Shown in pieces: positions 6,387 to 11,733 of a DNA stretch of 11,733 bases (the first letter of the stretch is position 1; every line of letters starts with the position of its first letter). A program made the translations under genes and the position numbers. This DNA is from Candidatus Fermentithermobacillaceae bacterium (lineage in GTDB: Bacteria > Bacillota > Sulfobacillia > Fermentithermobacillales > Fermentithermobacillaceae), in the NCBI GenBank assembly GCA_012842105.1, contig DUTL01000069.1, positions 1 through 11,733 on the forward strand, given 5' to 3'. The notes beneath the pieces were generated by a model. The model saw only the letters and a list, made by a program, of their open reading frames with translations. It did not search any database and was not told the origin of the DNA.

Positions 6387-8187
6387 AAGACTCTTATACC
6401 AGTACTCTGTGAGCCAGGGGGAGTTTGGCACGGTAGGTACGGAAACCTCCAAGCTCAAGCGTGCTTTGCTCAGCATAGGTTTTCCGTCTCATGCCTCAAG
6501 ACGTGCATTGATTGCAGCGTATGAACTGGGTATGAACATAGTGATTCATGCCTGCGGAGGCACTGTTAAGACTTTTTGGAAAGACGGTGCTTTGGAGATA
6601 GTGGTAACAGATACGGGCCCTGGAATTGACGATATTGAAATGGCCATGAAAGAAGGCTATTCAACAGCTCCTACCCATGTAAAGGAAATGGGCTATGGGG
6701 CCGGCATGGGGTTGCCTAATGCCAGAGCACGTTCGGATGATATGGAGATTACCTCGGTTGTGGGCGAAGGTACTCAAGTAGTGTGCCATATATATCCGGG
6801 GGAACAAGAAACCAGTGCGCTGCCACATTTTCACTCTGTAAGGCTGGAAACCGAAAGATGCAAAGGGTGCACCAATTGCATAAAGAGTTGCCCCACCGAG
6901 GCAATCCGGGTAAGAAGCGGAAAAGCTTTTATTTTGGAAGACAGGTGCGTAGACTGTGGAGAGTGCATTAGGCGGTGTCCCAACAACGCTAAGGTGGCTG
7001 TTACGGATACATGGGATGTCCTGAAAACTTTCGATTACAGGATAGCGCTGGTAGCACCCTCTTTTTACGGCCAATTCCCCGATGTTTCCCCTGGTGTGGT
7101 AAAAGCTTCTTTGTGTGTTGACGGAGGTTTCGATGAGGCCTTTGACGTTTCCATAGCAGCTGATCTGGTAACAGATGCTACCAGGGAGTACATTAAGGCC
7201 AGAAGAACCATTAGGCCTCTTATCTCAAGTGCATGCCCGGCTGTAGTCAGGCTCCTTCAGGTAAGATACCCATCCTTGCTAAAGCATCTCATACCTTGTG
7301 AAGCACCCATGGAGATTGCGGCCTGGCTGGCCAAGACCAAAGCCAAGAATAAGCATCCTGAAAAAATACCGGCAGCTGTATTTATCTCACCGTGCCCTGC
7401 AAAAATCACAGCTGCGAGGCAGCCTGTGGGTAGAGGCAGGTCAATGGTTGATGCGGTCATCTCCATGAATTCCGCTTATACGTGGGTGAAACAGCATGCG
7501 GCCCAGGTGAAAGCAGGGGCCGAATTTCCCAGCTCTACAGGGTTTGGAATCGGATGGGGCCGGTCAAGTGGTGAACTGCTGGCTTTGGGGTTGAAGGGGC
7601 TGGCAGTGGATGGCATTACACAGGTTTCATCAGTTTTTGATGAGATAGAAAAAGGTATTTTGGATGACGTTGATTTTATCGAAGCACAGGCGTGCATCGG
7701 TGGATGTGCCGGCGGTTGCCTTGCGGTGGCCAATCCGTTTGTGGCAAAAGCAAGAATCAGTGGCCTGGCTCAAGACAACCAAGACGCGCCGCCAAACCCT
7801 CTTATCACAGATATTTCAGAAGACGATCCTGCAATTTGGATGAGTGTGGAGCTTCTTCCAAGGCCCATCTTCAAACTCGATTATGATGCCCAGGAAGCCA
7901 AGAACAAGTTGGCGAGGCTGGAAGAGGTATTCAGTGAACTCCCGGGGCTCGATTGCGGGTCGTGCGGGGCCCCTACATGCAGGGCGTTTGCAGAAGATGT
8001 AGTTCTCGGACGGGGTTCTTTGTGGGATTGCACGTTCAAGTTGCGGCAGCGGCTTGAATACCTTGCGCAGGAAGTGAAAGACCTGGCAGGAAAGCGGCCT
8101 CCCGCAATGGGAGAGCCTGAAGAAAACGGCCAAGAGGGTGAGAAAGGACGATCCAATGCAGGTACAAGACTTGATCTCCGAATTTGA
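6361..8187 (+). CDS. hydS: Sensory [FeFe]-hydrogenase fused to an RsbW-like ATPase domain
   Basis: This protein has about 608 aa. Residues 1-150 form an HATPase_c_2/RsbW-type kinase domain: N-box ELGMNIVIHA (N59), G1 TDTGPGI (84-89), G2 GYGAGMGLPNA (111-121). Residues 160-210 carry two 4Fe-4S motifs (CKGCTNCIKSCP 167-178, CVDCGECIRRCP 196-207). Residues 225-470 are an Fe-hydrogenase large-subunit domain with SSACP (C292), SPCPAK (C345) and ACIGGCAGGC (C445, C449), so all four H-cluster cysteines are present. The cysteine before C292 that relays protons in catalytic enzymes ('TSCCP') is alanine, as in group C/HydS sensory enzymes, and the usual GGGGQP tail is altered. Residues 525-560 form a RnfB/ACDS-type Fe-S domain (C532, C535, C540, C557). 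ATG 6361 overlaps the upstream gene; ATG 6367 is an alternative with GGGGG eight bases before it. Expected role: cytoplasmic H2/redox sensor coupled to a serine-kinase-like output. The symbol hydS is by analogy. Confidence 0.9.
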   Translation: MAMAVFPPERLLYQYSVSQGEFGTVGTETSKLKRALLSIGFPSHASRRALIAAYELGMNIVIHACGGTVKTFWKDGALEIVVTDTGPGIDDIEMAMKEGYSTAPTHVKEMGYGAGMGLPNARARSDDMEITSVVGEGTQVVCHIYPGEQETSALPHFHSVRLETERCKGCTNCIKSCPTEAIRVRSGKAFILEDRCVDCGECIRRCPNNAKVAVTDTWDVLKTFDYRIALVAPSFYGQFPDVSPGVVKASLCVDGGFDEAFDVSIAADLVTDATREYIKARRTIRPLISSACPAVVRLLQVRYPSLLKHLIPCEAPMEIAAWLAKTKAKNKHPEKIPAAVFISPCPAKITAARQPVGRGRSMVDAVISMNSAYTWVKQHAAQVKAGAEFPSSTGFGIGWGRSSGELLALGLKGLAVDGITQVSSVFDEIEKGILDDVDFIEAQACIGGCAGGCLAVANPFVAKARISGLAQDNQDAPPNPLITDISEDDPAIWMSVELLPRPIFKLDYDAQEAKNKLARLEEVFSELPGLDCGSCGAPTCRAFAEDVVLGRGSLWDCTFKLRQRLEYLAQEVKDLAGKRPPAMGEPEENGQEGEKGRSNAGTRLDLRI

Positions 8188-8497
8188 CCTGGCGGAAAAG
8201 GCCATTTCAACAGAAGGGCGTTTTAGGGCTGTTGAAGGCGGGTACTCAGGCGATGTGTTATCTCATGTGATGGCTTATGCTAAGCCCGGTTATGTTTGGC
8301 TAACGGTACAGACACACGAAAATATCGTAGCCGTTGCCAGCCTCCTGGATATAGCGTGTATTTTAGTGTGCCAGCGGGAAGTGCCCGAGGAAACATGCGA
8401 AAGGGCAAGAAGGGAAGGGGTCACCATTCTGTGGTCTCCCTGTGGGAATTTTGAAATGTCAGGGCTTTTGTATCAAAGTTTGCATAGCAAACGGTGA
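8156..8497 (+). CDS. DRTGG-domain protein, hydrogenase-associated
   Basis: This 113-aa protein is made of a single DRTGG-like domain: RAVEGGYSGDVLSHVM (about residues 20-36), WLTVQTHENIVAVASLL (44-60), IACILVCQ and a C-terminal TILWSPCGNFEMSGLLYQ. Such stand-alone DRTGG proteins regularly sit between sensory hydrogenase genes and hydC in Firmicutes and Thermotogae; the domain also occurs in phosphotransacetylase and CBS-domain proteins and is thought to bind a regulatory ligand, but its function is unproven. ATG 8156 is chosen because AAAGGACG lies five to six bases upstream and the family starts there; an in-frame GTG at 8138 has no SD. It overlaps the end of the sensor gene by 32 bp, which implies translational coupling and matched amounts. 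Confidence 0.82.
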   Translation: MQVQDLISEFDLAEKAISTEGRFRAVEGGYSGDVLSHVMAYAKPGYVWLTVQTHENIVAVASLLDIACILVCQREVPEETCERARREGVTILWSPCGNFEMSGLLYQSLHSKR

Positions 8498-8582
8498 TGC
8501 TCAGTTCAGCCTGGCATTAATGATTTCTCGGCACTTGCAGGCTTGCGGATATCCCGGGTTGGCGTGCAGTGACTAAGCATGG

Positions 8583-8605
8583 ACAGTTCAGTTCGCAAGA
8601 ACTGT
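8583..8605 (+). promoter_or_regulatory. Alternative hairpins in the hydC leader
   Basis: The only sizeable gap in the operon (8498-8633, 136 bp) contains CAGTTC-GCAA-GAACTG (8589-8604, 6-bp stem, GCAA tetraloop) or, using the repeated CAGTTC, ACAGTTC (8583-8589) with GAACTGT (8599-8605, 7 bp, 9-nt loop). TTTGTATAT follows. It could attenuate, terminate or stabilise mRNA between the signalling and redox halves of the operon. The hydC SD AAGGAGG lies 20 bases on. Confidence 0.35.
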
Positions 8606-8633
8606 TTGTATATCACTGGAAGGAGGGAAAGCA

Positions 8634-9161
8634 ATGTCTGAAAATACAGAGCACAAATGCGAATGTGCCGAGGCTTACCTGGATATAGACCGGGTTATCC
8701 AGAAGCACAAAGGCGAACGCGGAGCTCTGGTGCAAGTTCTTCACTATGTACAGGAGCGTCTAGGTTATGTACCCAAAGACATTCAGGTTAGAATCGCGGA
8801 AACCTTGGATGTCTCTCTTTCCGAAGTATATGGAGTGATCACTTTTTACTCTCTTTTCAGAGAGAGGCCCCGGGGCAAATTCATTATTTCTTCCTGTCAG
8901 GGTACTGCTTGCTATGTCAGGGGAGCTCCTGAAGTGCTTGCAAGGCTCGAGAAGGAACTTGGTATCAAGGCGGGGGATACCACAGAGGATGGCCTGTTTA
9001 CCATTGAAATAGTGAGGTGCCTGGGCGCTTGCGGGTTAGCGCCGGTAATGACGGTTAACAAAGACACTCACGGACGGGTCACCGAAGACAAAATACCATC
9101 AATCCTCAATTTCTACAGAACACAGGCAAAATCTGAACCCAGGCAGGTTGCCGGAAACTAG
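8634..9161 (+). CDS. hydC: Hydrogenase subunit HydC, NuoE-like [2Fe-2S] protein
   Basis: This 175-aa protein belongs to the 24-kDa complex I subunit family (2Fe-2S thioredoxin-like). An N-terminal helical bundle (RGALVQVLHYVQERLGYVP, 29-47; SLSEVYGVITFYSLF, 61-75) precedes the thioredoxin-like domain with ligands C88 and C93 (SCQGTACYVRG) and C129 and C133 (RCLGACGLAPVM), the complete CX4C...CX3C set. The family role is a [2Fe-2S] subunit next to the flavin subunit HydB, passing electrons between NADH/FMN and the hydrogenase in the soluble trimeric HydABC enzyme. The extra N-terminal CEC (C9, C11) is not a known ligand set. The start is clear, with AAGGAGGGAAAGCA before the ATG. It heads the redox half of the operon. 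Confidence 0.93.
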   Translation: MSENTEHKCECAEAYLDIDRVIQKHKGERGALVQVLHYVQERLGYVPKDIQVRIAETLDVSLSEVYGVITFYSLFRERPRGKFIISSCQGTACYVRGAPEVLARLEKELGIKAGDTTEDGLFTIEIVRCLGACGLAPVMTVNKDTHGRVTEDKIPSILNFYRTQAKSEPRQVAGN

Positions 9162-9187
9162 TATCGGGTTAGGTATAGGGTTTCGCT

Positions 9188-9796
9188 TTGACTTTGGAGG
9201 TGGGCGGGATTATAGATTTGTCCTTGCACCTGCTTGATCTTCTACAGAATAGTGCCCATGCCGGTGCTCGAAATATTCGAGCCAGTGTCATAGAGGATCA
9301 GGAACGCGACCTTCTTGAAATAACAGTTTCAGATGACGGCAGGGGTATGAATCCTGTCGAACAAGCTCGTGCCCTGGATCCTTTCTACACTTCGTCAAAC
9401 AAGAAACAAGTGGGCTTAGGACTGCCATTAGTAGCCCAAGCAGCCACTATGGCCGGCGGGTCAGTATCCATAGAAGGCAACCAATCAGGCGGAACTCGAG
9501 TTGTCGTCAAGTACAGGCTTAGCCATCCTGACAGGCAACCTTTGGGCGACGTGGCGGCTACCATGACTTCTTTCATAGCAGGCAATCCATTAGTAGATGT
9601 TTTATTTGAATACAAGGGCCCGAAGGATACGTTTCGATTGGACACCAAGGAAATCCGGGCTGAAGTTGATAAGCTGGGATTAGGCCAACTGGCCTTTATT
9701 TGGGAAACAGAGGAGAAACTGAGGGGCGGATTAAGCTTGGCAGGCTATCGTCCCGACAGGGGAGGTTTGGTCCATGAAATCGATGGAAGATCTTGA
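9188..9796 (+). CDS. Stand-alone histidine-kinase-type ATPase, hydrogenase-associated
   Basis: This protein of about 195-202 aa has a GHKL ATPase core and no phosphoacceptor histidine domain: N-box LLQNSAHAG (N21 when counted from 9188), G1 SDDGRGM (48-54), G2 QVGLGLPL (74-81), then a C-terminal region (about 115-200) with no known domain. Such orphan HATPases are a regular member of hydC-hydB clusters; their target is not established. There is no ATG at the 5' end. Candidate starts are TTG 9188, TTG 9194, GTG 9200, ATT 9209 and TTG 9218. The only good SD, GGAGGT (9196-9201), points at ATT 9209 seven bases on, and this gives the family-like beginning M-IDLSLHLLDLLQNS. The longest frame is given here. 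It overlaps the next gene by 23 bp. Confidence 0.85.
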   Translation: MTLEVGGIIDLSLHLLDLLQNSAHAGARNIRASVIEDQERDLLEITVSDDGRGMNPVEQARALDPFYTSSNKKQVGLGLPLVAQAATMAGGSVSIEGNQSGGTRVVVKYRLSHPDRQPLGDVAATMTSFIAGNPLVDVLFEYKGPKDTFRLDTKEIRAEVDKLGLGQLAFIWETEEKLRGGLSLAGYRPDRGGLVHEIDGRS

Positions 9797-10145
9797 GCGT
9801 CTGAAGGAAGAGACACTTCAAGACATACGTCTTCGTTCGTCTTCCGGCAGCCCCCGGATTGTCGTAGGAATGGGGACTTGTGGCATAGCTGCCGGTGCAA
9901 GGGAGACTATGCTTGCTATGATTGATGAGCTCAAGACACGAAGGAAGTTGGATGTTACCATTACCGAAACAGGTTGCGTAGGCCTTTGTTCAAAGGAGCC
10001 CATAGCGGAAATTCACATTCCCGGCCAGCCTAAAGTAGTTTATGGCAACGTTGATCCTTCCCGGGGAAGGCAGATTGTTGTGTCCCACATTATTAACCAC
10101 AAACCAATAGACCAATGGATTTTGAACATTGAAGAAAAGTCCTGA
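9774..10145 (+). CDS. Thioredoxin-like [2Fe-2S] ferredoxin-family protein with three cysteines
   Basis: This 123-aa protein resembles the thioredoxin-like ferredoxin found at the N-terminus of NuoF/HydB. VGMGTCGIAAGARE (C36) is followed by TETGCVGLCSKEPI (C68, C72) and a final strand, PKVVYGNV. Classical members have four ligands (CX4-12C...CX3C). Only three cysteines exist in the whole sequence, because the first motif has one instead of two. The cluster may be incomplete, completed by another residue, or absent. Genes of this type (sometimes called hydD) lie between the HATPase and hydB in many Firmicute hydrogenase operons. ATG 9774 has GGAGG eight bases upstream, within the previous gene. 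The likely role is an accessory electron-transfer or assembly subunit of the HydABC complex; this is inferred from position. Confidence 0.82.
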   Translation: MKSMEDLERLKEETLQDIRLRSSSGSPRIVVGMGTCGIAAGARETMLAMIDELKTRRKLDVTITETGCVGLCSKEPIAEIHIPGQPKVVYGNVDPSRGRQIVVSHIINHKPIDQWILNIEEKS

Positions 10146-10164
10146 GTGAGAGAGGAGAGGCCTG

Positions 10165-11679
10165 ATGGAGTTTTACAGAAGTCACATCCTTGTATGTTCC
10201 GGTACCGGGTGCCATGCATCGGGCAGCATTGTCCTCAAAGAAGCCTTGGAAATGGAGATCGCCCGAGTAGGCCTGGATAACGAAGTAAAAGTGATTGAAA
10301 CAGGATGTTTTGGTTTTTGCCGTTTCGGGCCCAATATGATGGTGTACCCTGAAGGAGTCTTTTACTGCCAGGTCCACGAAGAGGATGTTCCCGAGTTTGT
10401 TGAGGAGCACCTGGTAAAAGGGCGGGTGCTTGAAAGGCTGCTTTACAAGGAACCCGAAACTGAGACAGCAGTGGTAGATTTTGAAGACATACCGTTCTTC
10501 AGCAAGCAAACCAGAGTGGTGCTTGAAGACTGCGGAATAATCAACCCTGAATCCATTAACGAATATATTGCGCGAGACGGATATTTTGGCCTTGCCAAAG
10601 CATTACAGATGAAACCAGAAGAAGTAATTGACACAGTCAAGAAGTCCGGGCTCAGAGGCCGTGGCGGTGCCGGGTTCCCCACAGGTTTGAAGTGGGAATT
10701 TGCGGCTAAAGCCTCTGGTTCTCCGAAATACATCGTTTGCAACGCTGATGAAGGAGACCCGGGAGCTTTTATGGACCGGTCAACAATTGAAGGCGACCCC
10801 CACAAATTGCTGGAAGGCATGGCTATAGCCGGCTACGCGGTAGGCGCATCGCAAGGTTATGTTTATGTTCGCGCCGAGTATCCCCTTGCTGTTGAAAGGC
10901 TCTACAAAGCAATAGATCACGCTCATGAAATGGGGCTCCTTGGGAAGAACATCCTGAGCTCCGGGTTTGATTTCGATGTAGACCTAAGGTTGGGCGCAGG
11001 AGCTTTTGTATGCGGCGAAGAAACCGCCTTGCTGAATTCGGTCATGGGCAAACGAGGAGAGCCCAGGCCAAGGCCTCCTTTCCCGGCCAACGAGGGGTTA
11101 TGGGGTAAGCCCACTGTTATCAACAACGTTGAGACACTTGCCAATATCCCTGTGATATTGCGGAGGGGCCATGAATGGTTGGCCGGCATCGGCACTGAAA
11201 AATCAAAGGGCACCAAAGTATTTGCCCTTGCAGGCAATATTAACAACAACGGACTTGCAGAGGTGCCTATGGGAACCACAATTGGCGAAATTGTTTTCGA
11301 CATCGGCGGTGGGTTGCCGGACGGCAAGAAATTTAAGGCTGTTCAGACCGGTGGCCCTTCAGGAGGATGCATTCCTGTTGAATACCTCAACACCCCTGTA
11401 GATTATGAATCCCTGGCTGAACTGGGCACAATCATGGGTTCCGGTGGTTTCGTGGTCATGGACGAAGACACCTGTATGGTAGACCTGGCCAAGTTCTTCC
11501 TGGAATTTGTCCAGTCTGAATCTTGCGGTAAGTGTGCGCCATGCAGGATAGGAACAAAGAGGATGCTGGAAATCCTGCAGCGGATCAGCCGTGGAGAGGG
11601 CGAGGAAGGGGATATTGAAACCCTCCAGGAATTGGGTGAGTCTTTGGCCCAAACCGCACAACGCGCTTTCCTTGATTGA
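10165..11679 (+). CDS. hydB: Hydrogenase subunit HydB, NuoF-like NADH/FMN subunit (3' end artefactually broken)
   Basis: An N-terminal thioredoxin-like [2Fe-2S] domain (C11, C16, C48, C52) leads to the 51-kDa complex I domain: GRGGAGFPTG (165-174, NADH loop) and CNADEGDPGAF (192-202, FMN/NADH contact). An SLBB strand region (ALAGNINNNGLAEV) and the 4Fe-4S motif SCGKCAPCR (C454, C457, C460) follow. This is the NADH-oxidising or NAD-reducing flavin subunit of a trimeric, probably bifurcating, [FeFe]-hydrogenase. The start ATG follows GAGAGGAGAGG. The given frame ends at 11679, but only residues 1-493 (to 11642) are credible: the next 35 bp are reversed. Reversing them continues the protein as IKESALCGLGQ and supplies C500, the fourth cluster ligand. 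Complete homologues run about 100 residues longer, with a C-terminal 2x[4Fe-4S] domain. Confidence 0.93.
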   Translation: MEFYRSHILVCSGTGCHASGSIVLKEALEMEIARVGLDNEVKVIETGCFGFCRFGPNMMVYPEGVFYCQVHEEDVPEFVEEHLVKGRVLERLLYKEPETETAVVDFEDIPFFSKQTRVVLEDCGIINPESINEYIARDGYFGLAKALQMKPEEVIDTVKKSGLRGRGGAGFPTGLKWEFAAKASGSPKYIVCNADEGDPGAFMDRSTIEGDPHKLLEGMAIAGYAVGASQGYVYVRAEYPLAVERLYKAIDHAHEMGLLGKNILSSGFDFDVDLRLGAGAFVCGEETALLNSVMGKRGEPRPRPPFPANEGLWGKPTVINNVETLANIPVILRRGHEWLAGIGTEKSKGTKVFALAGNINNNGLAEVPMGTTIGEIVFDIGGGLPDGKKFKAVQTGGPSGGCIPVEYLNTPVDYESLAELGTIMGSGGFVVMDEDTCMVDLAKFFLEFVQSESCGKCAPCRIGTKRMLEILQRISRGEGEEGDIETLQELGESLAQTAQRAFLD

Positions 11680-11733
11680 CTCACCCAATTCCTGGAGGGT
11701 TTCAATATCCAAAGAGGATGCTGGAAATCCTGC
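11610..11733. repeat. Chimeric contig end: inverted and direct duplications
   Basis: Positions 11610-11642 and 11678-11710 are perfect 33-bp inverted copies flanking 35 bp (11643-11677). Positions 11711-11733 are a perfect 23-bp direct copy of 11556-11578. All of these are hydB coding sequence, and the reverse complement of 11643-11710 gives the family-expected HydB continuation. This is the signature of a fold-back or template-switch chimera (for example from multiple displacement amplification) or of a mis-joined assembly end. Confidence 0.9.

Noticed and set aside
11610..11710. Phase-variable invertible switch flanked by 33-bp inverted repeats
   Set aside because: The arms are ordinary HydB coding sequence, no invertase is near, the inversion destroys a cluster ligand, and a direct duplication of upstream sequence follows. 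A chimeric read or assembly end explains all of it.
11359..11712. 117-aa - strand open frame beginning DIETLQELGESIKESALCGLGQ
   Set aside because: Its first ~22 residues are displaced HydB sequence from the chimeric end; the rest is antisense to hydB. It is not a gene.
1..11733. CRISPR array, tRNA or rRNA genes
   Set aside because: No regularly spaced repeats and no tRNA or rRNA-like sequence blocks were seen on either strand.

Overview
The window looks like the end of a contig from an anaerobic, spore-forming-lineage Firmicute, probably Peptococcaceae/Desulfotomaculales (Pelotomaculum-like). That placement is inferred from protein style and from the hydrogenase gene order; no search was run. 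Most genes lie on the + strand with strong Shine-Dalgarno (SD) sites, and some use TTG or other non-ATG starts.

Left part (1-2300), accessory and decaying: a broken IS256/Mutator-type transposase runs off the left edge on the - strand (start codon lost, one frameshift). Next come an intact class I SAM-dependent methyltransferase (417-1211), an orphan C-terminal scrap of a large serine recombinase on the - strand (about 1324-1491) with a strong hairpin behind it, and a cysteine-rich 207-aa protein of unknown function on the - strand (1668-2291).

Middle part (2500-5420), chromosomal-looking: a baeRF-type (bacterial archaeo-eukaryotic release factor-like) protein, a TM1586-type nitroreductase, and two small integral membrane proteins of unknown function. 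A 459-bp gap (5421-5879) holds a REP-like hairpin, a possible promoter with a weak Rex-like operator, and a long - strand open frame without a start that may be a decayed gene.

Right part (5880-11733), a compact hydrogenase operon: an ECF S-component-like membrane protein; a sensory [FeFe]-hydrogenase fused to an N-terminal RsbW-like ATPase and a C-terminal Fe-S domain; a DRTGG-domain protein; HydC (NuoE-like); a stand-alone HATPase; a three-cysteine thioredoxin-like ferredoxin protein; and HydB (NuoF-like). Neighbouring genes overlap or sit close together, except for one 136-bp gap before hydC. HydC and HydB should form the NADH/flavin module of an electron-bifurcating or NADH-linked [FeFe]-hydrogenase. 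Its catalytic subunit HydA would be expected just past the right edge. The sensor, DRTGG and HATPase proteins probably make an H2- or redox-responsive signalling branch.

The last ~90 bases are not trustworthy. A 33-bp coding segment is repeated inverted around 35 bp that are themselves reversed, followed by a 23-bp direct copy of upstream sequence. Reversing the 35 bp restores the normal HydB reading frame, including the missing cluster cysteine, so the stop at 11679 is almost certainly an amplification or assembly artefact.
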